Shown here: piece by piece, positions 49,106 through 58,826 of the stretch | How positions within the stretch are numbered: the first letter of the stretch is position 1 | How the letters are laid out: every line of letters starts with the position of its first letter | Assembly: GCA_944384825.1 (NCBI GenBank) | Contig: CALWUT010000018.1 | Coordinates: 124,001 to 188,000 of the forward strand | Direction: 5' to 3' | From: an uncultured Clostridia bacterium | GTDB taxonomy: Bacteria > Bacillota > Clostridia > Oscillospirales > Acutalibacteraceae | DNA: 64,000 nt | Position numbers and translations under genes: made by a program | The notes under the pieces: generated by a model | Seen by the model: the letters and a program-made list of their open reading frames with translations, nothing else | The model's database searches: none | What the model was told of the DNA's origin: nothing

Positions 49106-49480
49106 TTATTAAAATCTCCTTTGAAAATTATATAAAAAATTGATAGAAATAAGTCTAATTTTAAATTAGCAAATACAAACAAATTACTAACCCTCGATGT
49201 AATAAATATATAGTAATTTGAATTTCTAATTTATTACTTCATAGAACAACCTCTTATTCTAATAAAATATTTCATAACTTGTAAAATTAAAAATTACTTT
49301 GGTTTAATTAGACATTTCTAAGCAGTATTTTCATTTTTATAATTATATCAAAAGCTATTAAAAAAATACATCTTATTATGGTTTAGAATATCTCTTTTTA
49401 ATTTCACCAACAGTTAAGTAAGAAAAAACGTTTTTTATTGAATTTATTATAAAATTAATTTATATGTTTTATCTAAAAAT

Positions 49481-49510
49481 AAAAACCCCTTAAGCTTAAT
49501 TGCTTAAGAG
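49481..49510 (-). terminator. Intrinsic terminator of the AAA+ gene
   Basis: On the minus strand CTCTTAAGC/GCTTAAGGG (one wobble) with a six-base loop is followed by GTTTTTAT. It lies 31 bases after the stop of the 49541 gene. The rest of 49106-49540 is AT-rich without a gene. Confidence 0.88.
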
Positions 49511-49540
49511 ATTTTACTTAATAATTTACCTTACTTAATT

Positions 49541-51676
49541 TTAAGACTGACGAATATTTAATGATTTAATAGCCATTTCTATATCGCCTCTTGTAATAGT
49601 TAGATCACTTAAACGAGGCTCTTTCATGAATTTAATTTTTGTTTGAACAGCTATTTCTGCTACACGTTTTACATCAGCACCACAGCAGCCTCTCAAACTA
49701 CTTACAAATCCTGCAACAAAGTCATCTAGTGTAACTCCATCTTCTAATTTATAGCCCTTAAGAGAAATTTTCAGTATTTCTAATATTTCATCCTCTCTTG
49801 GACGTGCTACTTCACAGCAATCTTCAAGACGTCCAGAACGTTTAACAGCGGCATCTACTGAAGATAAAAGGTTTGTGGTAGCTATAATTACAACGTTATC
49901 TGAAGGTTTAAGAGCATCAATTTCAGCTAATAAAGCTACAGTTTCCTTATCTGTTTCTCCAGGTATTCTTATAGATCCTAATGCATCTATTTCGTCTACA
50001 AGAAGTACTACAGTATTTTTGCCATTGTCAGTCAAGGTCTTTGCTTCATCGAAACGAGCTTTGATTTCGTTTCTCATGTCACTTCCATCAGTACGACGTT
50101 TCAAAGTTACCAAGTTCATTTTCTTGGAAGCTGCCACAGCTCTTACCAAAGAAGTTTTACCGGTTCCTGGTTCTCCATAAAGAATCATACCTTTTGATGG
50201 TACACCTTTTCCTGTTCTATGACGTTGAACATGCGTATCAATAAGGTTACCCATGCGACTAATAACGCTTTTATATCCGCCTACTACATCATTAAGCTCA
50301 AGATCACCGCAGCGTAATAGTTCAAGCTGCGCGTCAAAATTGTGCAAGTTTTCCAGGTTTATTTCTCTTCTTTGCTCTCTTAAATAATCGTCTACTTTTT
50401 TCTTCTTGCGTTCATACATACGATTATATTTACCATCAAATAATCTAAACTCAGTTTCAAGTGTAACTTTTTCATCTATATTAGTCATTCTTGCTACTTC
50501 GTCGCCAAGTTTACCATTTGCCGCAGCAAGTTCATTTCCCATTTCTCTAATTGAATCTCCTACTGGACCTTCAATACCCTGAGCAGAAAATTCGTCAATA
50601 ATTCTTCTTTCGTATTCATTTATCCTAGCATTCATTTCATCTCTTGCTAACTCTATTAACTGACGCTCAAAATCTTTTTTTACTTTTTGAACATCCGTAC
50701 TTAATTTATTAACTCTTGATTCTAAAAATTCCAAGTTAGCATTCAAATCTTTAAAAAGATCATCTAAGCGGTGAGAAAACGCTGACACGTCTTCAGTATA
50801 AAAATCTTCGCTAAAACTAATATTCTCTAACTTACTTAACTCAAGATCAATATCTGCTTTTAAAGTTTTAGCAGTAGGCTCGAAAGCTGCTCTATCTTCT
50901 ATTAAGTCTAAAGTCAATTCTACCTGACGTTTTAAACTTTCAAAATTCTTAAATGCAGTACTTTTTCTTGATTCAAATTCCTGTCTTTGTTCATTTTTTC
51001 TTTTTGCTTCTTGTTCTTTTAAATCTTTTTCTCTTTGAATTTCTAAAAGGCGTTTTCTTTCTTGATCTTCACTTTTTTTCTTTTCTTCTACTTGAAGCTT
51101 TACATCTACTTTCTTTCTTAATGCTTTTAAATCTTCTATTACCTGAGTATAGTTATAATAAGCATTTCTTTCTAAAGTAAAACTCTTTCCTGATTCTTTT
51201 TTTATGTCTGCTATTTCATTTGTAAACTGAATAACACTATTAGAATCCTGTAATTTACTTACTTTTGCTTCACATTCTTTAAATAACTGCTTAGCTTCTT
51301 TAGCTATTCTTGATACGTCTTCAGTATTATATATTTTTAAAACCCTATAAGGCTCATAAGCACTTGCTTTTGGAGTTCCACCTATTCCCATGCTAGAACC
51401 TAAAGCTAAACCTCCAAGTACCAATGAAGCTATTTTTTTATCTACGCTTCTATCTCCCATACGTCCTCCTGCTATAAGTGACAACTGACCCTCGGATACT
51501 TCCTTCGGATGCTCGGCCGCCTTTTGATAATATTCATAAACAAATTTTTCAAATTCATCCGGTGTAAGACTTGCGTCTGCTTTTGAGCAAATTTCATATA
51601 ATTCTTCTAAATTTGATGTTTCCTTTAACAGCTTAGATTTAAGTTCATCATCTTCATACAATTTTTCTAAATTCAT
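49541..51676 (-). CDS. AAA+ ATPase with a Nif11-type double-glycine leader
   Basis: 711 residues. Residues 1-71 read as a Nif11-like RiPP leader: LYEDDELKSKLLKE, LEELYEICSKADASLTPDEF and the cleavage-type end VSEGQLSLIAGG (60-71). Next comes a signal-peptide-like stretch (DKKIASLVLGGLALGSS, 79-95) with an ASA site near 104-106. A long coiled coil follows (about 120-440), then a classical AAA+ module: Walker A GEPGTGKTS (501-509), Walker B VLLVDEIDAL (557-566), sensor 1 ATTN (599-602), arginine-finger region RSGR (613-616) and GADVKRVAEIA (666-676). The ATPase resembles FtsH/Cdc48-type modules. The leader suggests export through a peptidase-containing ABC transporter, none of which is in the window. 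AGGAGG precedes the ATG; a terminator follows. Confidence 0.85.
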   Translation of the reverse strand: MNLEKLYEDDELKSKLLKETSNLEELYEICSKADASLTPDEFEKFVYEYYQKAAEHPKEVSEGQLSLIAGGRMGDRSVDKKIASLVLGGLALGSSMGIGGTPKASAYEPYRVLKIYNTEDVSRIAKEAKQLFKECEAKVSKLQDSNSVIQFTNEIADIKKESGKSFTLERNAYYNYTQVIEDLKALRKKVDVKLQVEEKKKSEDQERKRLLEIQREKDLKEQEAKRKNEQRQEFESRKSTAFKNFESLKRQVELTLDLIEDRAAFEPTAKTLKADIDLELSKLENISFSEDFYTEDVSAFSHRLDDLFKDLNANLEFLESRVNKLSTDVQKVKKDFERQLIELARDEMNARINEYERRIIDEFSAQGIEGPVGDSIREMGNELAAANGKLGDEVARMTNIDEKVTLETEFRLFDGKYNRMYERKKKKVDDYLREQRREINLENLHNFDAQLELLRCGDLELNDVVGGYKSVISRMGNLIDTHVQRHRTGKGVPSKGMILYGEPGTGKTSLVRAVAASKKMNLVTLKRRTDGSDMRNEIKARFDEAKTLTDNGKNTVVLLVDEIDALGSIRIPGETDKETVALLAEIDALKPSDNVVIIATTNLLSSVDAAVKRSGRLEDCCEVARPREDEILEILKISLKGYKLEDGVTLDDFVAGFVSSLRGCCGADVKRVAEIAVQTKIKFMKEPRLSDLTITRGDIEMAIKSLNIRQS

Positions 51677-51815
51677 TATACTTCCTCCTTATTTATAATC
51701 AATTTTTTTAACTAAGCTATAGAACACATTCCAGAACTATTAATATTTAATATTGTCCTGCTTATTTATTTTACCTAAACCTTTAATATTTGTCAATAAT
51801 TTTGTAATATTAATC

Positions 51816-52742
51816 TTATTTCTTTTCTTCTTGTGACTGGGAAGTTTCTTCATTTACGTTCAGTCCCATAGAGTCTGTCCAGGCTTTAACGATCCAATTT
51901 TCCAGTTCTCCATTTTCGAGATTTGTATCTATTGTCTTATTAATTAATTCTTTAAGTTCAGTTCCGCCTTTCATCATAGCTATAAACAATCCTTGATCCT
52001 CAGGATTTTCTGGTATAGTAATAGTACTATTTATTATTTCAGAATGATTTGCTAAAGCTTCCACCATATCTGAGTCCTCCGCAGCTATAGCCTCTACTTC
52101 ACCGGCAGTAAGCTTATTTACACATTCATTTACATCATTACATACAATTAATTCCGCTTCCGGAGTATAAGCTTTTACAGTATCAGCTTGCAAGGTACCC
52201 TTCACAACAGCTATTTTTCCCTTAGATAAATCATTTAAACTACTATACTTTTCTTTATTGCTGTTAAGTATAAAAAGCGAAGCTGTGCCTGTGTCTACCC
52301 ATGGCCAATAAGATTTACTTAGTGTAAATCTCTCTTTAAGCTCTGTACTTGATTCCAGCGAAGCTAAAGCAATATCAATATCACCAGACGCTAAAGAATT
52401 AAGCATGTTTTCTACTGAACTTTCAACGTATTTTACCTTTACGTTTTCCCCAATGTTTTTTGCAATAGCATTAGATAAATCTACTTCATATCCTGCTTCA
52501 GAACCATCTTCGTTTTTGAAAAATTCATAACTTCCACTCCTTACTCCGACTATTAATTCTCCTCGATTTTTGATAGCTTCCGGCGTATGGTAACTTACGG
52601 AATTTTTCTGAGTGGATGATTCATTAGTATTACTTGAACTGTCACTTTGAGCAGATTGGTTATTATTACTACTTTCTTGTCCACATGCACACAAAGAACA
52701 CGCTATTAAGCTACTTAAAAGTATACAATGTAATTTTTTCAT
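51816..52742 (-). CDS. Amino-acid ABC transporter substrate-binding lipoprotein
   Basis: 308 residues. A lipoprotein signal peptide ends in LCAC (acylated Cys near 19), followed by a Ser/Asn/Gln-rich linker of about 35 residues. The type II periplasmic-binding fold then has RGELIVGVRSGSYEFFKNED, SGDIDIALASLESSTELKER and KIAVVKGTLQADTVKAY, as in polar amino-acid binding proteins. No permease or ATPase adjoins it. It may feed the transporter encoded at 61482-63669 or one elsewhere. GGAGGT precedes the ATG. Its leader is about 290 bases. Confidence 0.9.
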   Translation of the reverse strand: MKKLHCILLSSLIACSLCACGQESSNNNQSAQSDSSSNTNESSTQKNSVSYHTPEAIKNRGELIVGVRSGSYEFFKNEDGSEAGYEVDLSNAIAKNIGENVKVKYVESSVENMLNSLASGDIDIALASLESSTELKERFTLSKSYWPWVDTGTASLFILNSNKEKYSSLNDLSKGKIAVVKGTLQADTVKAYTPEAELIVCNDVNECVNKLTAGEVEAIAAEDSDMVEALANHSEIINSTITIPENPEDQGLFIAMMKGGTELKELINKTIDTNLENGELENWIVKAWTDSMGLNVNEETSQSQEEKK

Positions 52743-53039
52743 ATTTATACCTCCATATTATTAAAATTACCTCTTTTGCTGCTCATATGATAAAATTCAC
52801 TTTTTTCTTACATATTAAAGAAAAATTTTAATAGTCCTCTGCTTATAAAAGAAACTTTACACCTGATTTATTTTGCCTATCCAGCATATAATCAAATTTT
52901 ATAAAAACCCAATCGAACCGTCTAACATTACATATTTCACCTCCAAATTTTATTATTATAAAGTAAAACTTTGAAATTTAAGAAGAATAGTAACAAAAAT
53001 TAAACTATAAGTAGAATAAATTTTTCTATTCTGCAAATA

Positions 53040-53068
53040 ATTCTATTACAAAAGCATAAATTAGTCAA
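53040..53068 (-). promoter_or_regulatory. Promoter of the substrate-binding lipoprotein gene
   Basis: On the minus strand TTGACT (53063-53068), a 17-base spacer and TAGAAT (53040-53045). Transcription would start near 53033 and leave a leader of about 290 bases. In it GGAGGTGAAAT is followed by ATG TAA, a strong ribosome site before a start-stop pair. No known riboswitch was recognised in 52743-53033. Confidence 0.6.
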
Positions 53069-53171
53069 TATTAGATATAATGATTAACTGTAGCCATAAA
53101 AAATTATATTCATCCTTATAAAAAATTAAATTTAATGAAATATAATTATTAAATTACAATGAGGTGTAAAA

Positions 53172-53921
53172 ATGGAAAGCCAAAACAGTAAAACTACTTC
53201 AAACACAAAAGAAAATAAAGAAACTTTATCAAATGAAAAAGCTCCCTCAGGAAGTGAAAAGCAATATGAAAGAATCCAAAACATCGGTTCTGTAATAACC
53301 GGTTCAAGTAACAAAAAAATCTACTGTCTCACAATCATAGGCCAAATTGAAGGGCATAATTATCTACCGCCGGAAAATAAAACTACTAAGTATGAACATG
53401 TAATCCCAGAGCTTGTTGCAATAGAAGAAGACCCTCAAATAGAAGGTTTATTATTACTTTTAAATACCGTCGGAGGAGACATCGAAGCCGGACTGGCAAT
53501 TGCTGAATTAATTGCTGGCATGAATAAACCAAGTGTCTCTATGGTTATCGGAGGAGGGCATTCCATTGGAGTACCGCTTGCGGTTTGTACAGACGTGTCT
53601 TTCATTGCAAATTCCGCAACTATGACGATTCATCCTGTTCGAACTACCGGAACAACTGTCGGAGCACCTCAATCCTACGAGTATTTTAAACGTATGCAAG
53701 AAAGAATTGCTAATTTCGTAGTTTCCAACTCTAATATGTCTAAAGAAAGATTTTACGAACTTTGTATGAATACTGAAGAAATGGTCCTTGACATCGGTAG
53801 CATTATTGAAGGGCAAGACGCCGTAAAAGAAGGACTCATAGACAAATGCGGTACACTTTCACAAGCACTTGAATGCCTTTACAGTTTGGGAGAAAATAAA
53901 TCCAAAAATAATAAAAAATAA
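53172..53921 (+). CDS. tepA: ClpP-class protease of the TepA/YmfB type
   Basis: 249 residues. A disordered, Lys/Glu/Ser-rich N-terminus (1-45) is followed by a ClpP fold: LLLLLNTVGGDIEAGLAIAE, the nucleophile loop VIGGGHSIGVPLAV (serine of HSIG) and MTIHPVRTTG with the catalytic histidine. The GGGHSIG loop differs from true ClpP (GxAAS) and is that of TepA, reported to help degrade signal peptides or aid secretion in Bacillus. It is often found upstream of ftsK/spoIIIE, as here. GAGGTG precedes the ATG. Confidence 0.9.
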   Translation: MESQNSKTTSNTKENKETLSNEKAPSGSEKQYERIQNIGSVITGSSNKKIYCLTIIGQIEGHNYLPPENKTTKYEHVIPELVAIEEDPQIEGLLLLLNTVGGDIEAGLAIAELIAGMNKPSVSMVIGGGHSIGVPLAVCTDVSFIANSATMTIHPVRTTGTTVGAPQSYEYFKRMQERIANFVVSNSNMSKERFYELCMNTEEMVLDIGSIIEGQDAVKEGLIDKCGTLSQALECLYSLGENKSKNNKK

Positions 53922-54102
53922 TTGTCAACCGATCAATCATGTGAGCAAAATCATTTAATGAATAATAAAAATAAGGTAGATTTAAACCCGAAATTAAGTT
54001 TATGTAATTTTGTGTTTGAATCTGCTATAATTTTTTTATTAAGCATATTAATAAATATCCTGTCTGAACATTAAAGTAATAAAATTGAGAGGTAGTTAAA
54101 CA

Positions 54103-55053
54103 ATGAATATTTTTGAAGCTGTAGTGCAAGGAATAGTTCAAGGGATTACGGAATTTTTGCCTGTTTCCAGTAGCGGTCACTTATTAATTTCACAGCACAT
54201 TTTAGGCGTCAAAGAAAATAATTTATTTTTCAATGTTATGCTCCATATAGGAACGCTCATAGCAGTTTTAGCAGTTTACTACAAAACTATATTAAACTTA
54301 ACAGTAGCTTGTTTTACATTACTTTTAAAATTATTTACCGGAAAACTACATCTTAAAAAAATTAATAAAAATGAACAAATGGTCTTAAATATAATTATAG
54401 GCCTCCTTCCTCTATTTTTACTTTTTTTACCTCTACCCGGCATGTTAGGTAATGTTAAACAAGTAGCGGAGGAATTATCAAATGAAAAAAACATTATAAT
54501 CGTAGGAATATCACTTATAGCTACAAGTATTCTAATCTATAAGGGCATTCACGTTAAGCATTACTCTACTTTTAAAAACGTAACGTACGATTCTCATCAT
54601 AAAAGCGCTATATGTGATGGTAAAAGCAAAATAAGCTTTTTAGACGCTTTATGGATAGGAATCACTCAATTTATAGCTGCAATATTTCCAGGAATATCAA
54701 GGTCGGGTTCGACTCTCTCAGTAGGACTTATGAGAGGAATAAATAAACAAGAAGCTCTTGATTACTCCTTTATCTTGGGTATACCTGCAATAATCGCTGC
54801 TGCAGCTTTAGAATTAAAAGACGTATTCGAAGAAAAAACTTTTTCATCCATTGAAATAACTCCGCTTATTGTGGGAGTAATCGTCTCTGCAATCGTAGGA
54901 TTTTTATCCATCAAAATCTTTAAGTGGCTTCTTAAAACCGACAAAATGATGATTTTTGTAATCTATACATTTACTGTCGGATTAGGAGCTTTGATAGTCG
55001 GAATTATAGAAAAAATTCTAGGATTCAACGTTTTTACAGGTATCTCGATATAA
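54103..55053 (+). CDS. uppP: Undecaprenyl-diphosphatase UppP (BacA)
   Basis: A 316-residue membrane enzyme that recycles undecaprenyl pyrophosphate, the carrier for peptidoglycan and for the polysaccharide made by the cluster at 24644-34400. GITEFLPVSSSGHLLI and FPGISRSGSTLSVGLMRG are the two catalytic motifs. It is about 45 residues longer than the typical 270, mainly from a longer cytoplasmic loop around HYSTFKNVTYDSHHKSAICD. GAGAGGT precedes the ATG. Confidence 0.95.
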   Translation: MNIFEAVVQGIVQGITEFLPVSSSGHLLISQHILGVKENNLFFNVMLHIGTLIAVLAVYYKTILNLTVACFTLLLKLFTGKLHLKKINKNEQMVLNIIIGLLPLFLLFLPLPGMLGNVKQVAEELSNEKNIIIVGISLIATSILIYKGIHVKHYSTFKNVTYDSHHKSAICDGKSKISFLDALWIGITQFIAAIFPGISRSGSTLSVGLMRGINKQEALDYSFILGIPAIIAAAALELKDVFEEKTFSSIEITPLIVGVIVSAIVGFLSIKIFKWLLKTDKMMIFVIYTFTVGLGALIVGIIEKILGFNVFTGISI

Positions 55054-55083
55054 AAGCAGGCATTTATCGTAGGAGGAATAAAA

Positions 55084-57501
55084 GTGCAAAAAAAAACATC
55101 GTTTAAAGCTAAGGGGAAAACTTACAAAAACAAATCGTCTTATAACCAACCTTCCTCAAAAGGAAATTTCTTGAGTATTGAAAGTTCAGTAAAATCTATA
55201 ATAGTGTTTACTCTTTCTATATTTATGTTTTTCTTGATAATAATTCCCGGAGAGAACCTTTGGAACTCTATTCACACTATTATACTAAATGTATTTGGAA
55301 TTTCTTCCATACTGTGGCCTTTCATTATAGGATACATATCAATTAAAATCGCTAATAAAAAAAGCTTGGACAGTATAAAGTCTAATATTTTAATCTCAGC
55401 TATCCTGGTTATTTTTATTTGTTCACTTTTTTATGTGTTTTCAAATAAATTAACTGCTAATCAGCCTCTACATTGGTTAAAGTATATCTTTGACTGCTGT
55501 AAAACCTCCAGTTTAAGCAGAGGTCCTGGAATTATAGGAGCTTTTATAGGAGCACTGTTAGTTTGGGCATTTGGAATACTAGGCGCTAGAATAAGTAATA
55601 CTTTAATTTTATTTATTTGCATTATGATAGCTACTCGTACGACCCTCACTCAATTTTTCAGTTTGCTATTTAAACCCGCTCAAGCAATAAAAAGTAAAAT
55701 TGAAGACAGAAATATAAATCTATCTTTAAACAACACTTCATCAGTAAATAACTATGAAAGTCCAAATGAAATTTTAAAAGAAAAGAATGAAAAAAAAATC
55801 GTCGATAAAATATTCAATTTTCCTCTTTTTAATAAAAAAATAAGTCAAAAATTTGACTCTGAAGACAATATTACCCAAGTAACAGAAAAATTTTTATCTA
55901 AAGTAAAAAATAACTTAGTTAATCCAACGGAAAAGAATTTTTCTAATTACAACGACAGGGAATTGATTCAACCAGAGCCGGAAATAGATAAATCTACAGA
56001 GCAAACTGCAAATGATGATAATTACGTATTTCCTACTCTTGATCTTTTAAATAAATCTATTAATCCCAAAGAAGATGATATAAGTTCAGAGCTTAATAAT
56101 AACGGTACTTTGCTCGTAAATACTTTAAAAAGCTTTAACGTCCAAACCAAAATAGTAGATATAAGCAGAGGACCAGCAGTAACCAGATATGAACTTCAAC
56201 CTGCAGCAGGCGTGAAAATAAGTAAAATCACTACTTTAGCTGATGATATCGCTCTAAACTTAGCAGCGGCCGGAGTGCGTATAGAAGCTCCTATTCCCGG
56301 TAAAGCAGCCGTGGGAGTAGAAATTCCCAACAAATTCGTAAATATTGTGAATATGAGAGAACTAATTAACTCTAATGCTTTTAAATTTTCAAAAAGTAAG
56401 TTAACTGTAGTACTCGGAAAAGATATATCAGGAGAAGTAATTGTAGCGGATTTGGCTAAAATGCCTCATCTGCTCATCGCAGGATCAACGGGATCAGGTA
56501 AATCTGTATGTATTAACTCATTTATAATTAGCATACTTTATAACGCTCGACCCAGTGAAGTAAAGCTTTTAATGATAGATCCTAAAGTAGTAGAGCTAGG
56601 GATATATAACGGCATTCCTCATTTACTAGTTCCGGTAGTGACCGACGCCAGAAAAGCTGCAGGAGCGTTAGGATGGGCAGTAAATGAAATGCTTAACAGA
56701 TACAAAAAATTTGCCGAAAATAACGTTAGAGACATATTTTCTTATAACGAACTTGTTTCTCAGCACTTAAACGAAACCGATACTGAAAATAAATTTGAAA
56801 AAATGCCGCAAATAGTAATAGTAATTGACGAACTTTCAGATTTGATGATGGCTGCACCTAATGAAGTTGAAGATTATATATGTAGACTTGCTCAAATGGC
56901 GCGTGCAGCAGGAATGCATTTAGTGATAGCAACTCAACGCCCTTCCGTGGACGTTATTACCGGAATAATAAAAGCAAATATTCCAAGTCGAATAGCACTT
57001 TCCGTATCTTCCCAAATAGATTCTCGAACAATACTTGATATGAGTGGCGCTGAAAAACTTCTCGGTAGAGGAGATATGCTTTTTGCCCCTGCCGGATGTT
57101 CAAAACCTATAAGAATTCAAGGATGTTACGTAACAGATAAAGAAATAGAAAAAATCATTAGTTTTGTAAAAAAATCTCAAGGAAGTGAATATGATGAAAA
57201 AATAACTCAAGAAATAGAAAAAAACTCAATTAGAGATAATGGCAAATCTAAAAATGAAAAACTTGACGATGATTCCGATCCGGTTATGAAAGAAGCTATA
57301 AAGTGCGTTATGGAAACAGGACAAGCTTCAACTTCTCTTTTACAGCGACGACTTAGAGTCGGTTACGCACGCGCAGGCAGACTAATAGACGAAATGGAAC
57401 AAATGGGTATTGTAGGACCTCATGAAGGTTCTAAACCACGTCAAGTACTCATGTCCTATCAACAGTTTTTAGAGATGAATATGAATAGAGAAAATCTGTA
57501 A
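55084..57501 (+). CDS. DNA translocase FtsK/SpoIIIE
   Basis: 805 residues. Four or so N-terminal membrane helices (about 35-205), a charged linker (205-330), the alpha domain (VVDISRGPAVTRYELQPAAG-type region), the motor with Walker A GSTGSGKSVCIN and Walker B IVVIDELSDLMM, and a C-terminal winged-helix gamma domain (QASTSLLQRRLRVGYARAGR). It pumps chromosomal DNA at the division septum. FtsK and SpoIIIE cannot be told apart, and sporulation is not implied. The start is GTG at 55084 after AGGAGG. Confidence 0.95.
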   Translation: MQKKTSFKAKGKTYKNKSSYNQPSSKGNFLSIESSVKSIIVFTLSIFMFFLIIIPGENLWNSIHTIILNVFGISSILWPFIIGYISIKIANKKSLDSIKSNILISAILVIFICSLFYVFSNKLTANQPLHWLKYIFDCCKTSSLSRGPGIIGAFIGALLVWAFGILGARISNTLILFICIMIATRTTLTQFFSLLFKPAQAIKSKIEDRNINLSLNNTSSVNNYESPNEILKEKNEKKIVDKIFNFPLFNKKISQKFDSEDNITQVTEKFLSKVKNNLVNPTEKNFSNYNDRELIQPEPEIDKSTEQTANDDNYVFPTLDLLNKSINPKEDDISSELNNNGTLLVNTLKSFNVQTKIVDISRGPAVTRYELQPAAGVKISKITTLADDIALNLAAAGVRIEAPIPGKAAVGVEIPNKFVNIVNMRELINSNAFKFSKSKLTVVLGKDISGEVIVADLAKMPHLLIAGSTGSGKSVCINSFIISILYNARPSEVKLLMIDPKVVELGIYNGIPHLLVPVVTDARKAAGALGWAVNEMLNRYKKFAENNVRDIFSYNELVSQHLNETDTENKFEKMPQIVIVIDELSDLMMAAPNEVEDYICRLAQMARAAGMHLVIATQRPSVDVITGIIKANIPSRIALSVSSQIDSRTILDMSGAEKLLGRGDMLFAPAGCSKPIRIQGCYVTDKEIEKIISFVKKSQGSEYDEKITQEIEKNSIRDNGKSKNEKLDDDSDPVMKEAIKCVMETGQASTSLLQRRLRVGYARAGRLIDEMEQMGIVGPHEGSKPRQVLMSYQQFLEMNMNRENL

Positions 57502-57531
57502 TTAAAATAAATTAAAAATGGAGTGTAGAAA

Positions 57532-58476
57532 ATGAAAAGAAAGAAAAGAAAAATAAACTTAAAGTCAAGGAAAAATCTAAAATACATATTATCCGGTTTA
57601 GTTATTACATTATTTTCACTATTTCCTCTGTTGAAAAACTTGGATAATTTAAATTGGAAGAACGTATTTAATAATTTTGAAATACCAAATCAGGCAACGT
57701 CGGATGATAAAGACTTTAATATGAGCGTACATTTTATGAACGTCGGTAAGGCGGACTGTGCATATATAAATTGCAATAACCATTCTATACTTATTGACGC
57801 AGCAGATAAAGAACCTATGGGTACAGTTACTGAATATTTAAAAAAACAAGGTGTGTCAAAACTCGACTTGGCAGTAATTTCTCATCCGCATAGAGATCAT
57901 ATTGGACAAATGTCCGAGGTTATACAAGAATTCAAAATAGATAAATTCATAGAACCTAGTATTCCTGAAAAGTTCTTGCCCACAACCACGACATACGAAA
58001 AAATGCTTAAAGAAATTTCAAAAAAAAATATCAGCTCAAAACTTGTCAAGGGTGGGGAAAGTTTCAATTTGGGAGATATGCATATAGATATTTTCGGCCC
58101 TTTATCTCCAAATGAAAACTTAAATAATAATTCTATAGTGATGAAAATAACTTATAAAGACGTTAGCTTTTTATTTATGGGTGATGCGGAAAAAACCGAA
58201 GAAACAGAAATTTTATCTTCAGGATTTAATGTTAAAGCTAACGTTCTGAAAGTTGGACATCATGGTAGCCATACATCAAGCTCTCAAAGCTTCTTAGAAA
58301 AAGTACAGCCGGAATACAGTATAATATCCGTAGGACCAGATAAAAATAATCTTCCTAAAGAAGAAGTTGTTAAAAGAATTAGTAAAGTATGCAAAAATAT
58401 TTACCGAACTGATTTGAATGGCAATATAGTGGTTTCTACAAATGGTAAAGATATAAAAGTAATAACTGAAAAGTAA
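57532..58476 (+). CDS. Metallo-beta-lactamase-fold hydrolase (ComEC C-terminal-like)
   Basis: 314 residues: one membrane helix at about 17-37, then an extracytoplasmic metallo-hydrolase domain. MSVHFMNVGKADCAYINCNN, the metal motif SHPHRDHIGQM, FMGDAEKTEE and LKVGHHGSHTSS are the family core and match the C-terminal domain of the DNA-uptake protein ComEC. The channel part of ComEC is absent. It is followed after 26 bases by a DUF3006 gene, a pairing common in Firmicutes. Confidence 0.9.
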   Translation: MKRKKRKINLKSRKNLKYILSGLVITLFSLFPLLKNLDNLNWKNVFNNFEIPNQATSDDKDFNMSVHFMNVGKADCAYINCNNHSILIDAADKEPMGTVTEYLKKQGVSKLDLAVISHPHRDHIGQMSEVIQEFKIDKFIEPSIPEKFLPTTTTYEKMLKEISKKNISSKLVKGGESFNLGDMHIDIFGPLSPNENLNNNSIVMKITYKDVSFLFMGDAEKTEETEILSSGFNVKANVLKVGHHGSHTSSSQSFLEKVQPEYSIISVGPDKNNLPKEEVVKRISKVCKNIYRTDLNGNIVVSTNGKDIKVITEK

Positions 58477-58502
58477 AAGAAATATACTTTAAGGAGAAAA
58501 AT

Positions 58503-58727
58503 ATGGAATTCTTGTCCGTCGATAAAATAGAAAATAGCTGGGTAATCTGCGAAGATGAATTAGGAGAAAAACATGAATTTAATATTTCAGAACTCCCTAC
58601 TGAAATTAAGGAAGGAGATATTTTAACTCTTAATCCTGCCGGAAAGTGGATAATAAACTATAAAGTAACAGAATCAAGAAAAAAATACATAAATCAACTT
58701 AGAAATAAAATTTACAAACAAAATTAA
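58503..58727 (+). CDS. DUF3006 domain protein
   Basis: 74 residues. VDKIENSWVICEDELGEKHE and the closing SRKKYINQLRNKIYKQN are typical of DUF3006, a small beta-rich domain of unknown role that often accompanies ComEC-like hydrolases. It has no signal peptide. AAGGAG precedes the ATG. It is probably co-transcribed with the hydrolase. Confidence 0.85.
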   Translation: MEFLSVDKIENSWVICEDELGEKHEFNISELPTEIKEGDILTLNPAGKWIINYKVTESRKKYINQLRNKIYKQN

Positions 58728-58826
58728 CACACTCTATACTAAAATTTTATGTCAAATAAATTGATTGATTTAAAAAATTAATGCATAATTATATCTATAA
58801 ATTATTCTAGGAGGAATAACCAATAT

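Noticed and set aside
55084..57501. Sporulation-specific SpoIIIE as evidence of sporulation
   Set aside because: FtsK and SpoIIIE cannot be separated from sequence, and no sporulation-only gene is present. The SpoIIE-type phosphatase at 41202 has a sensor architecture unlike true SpoIIE.
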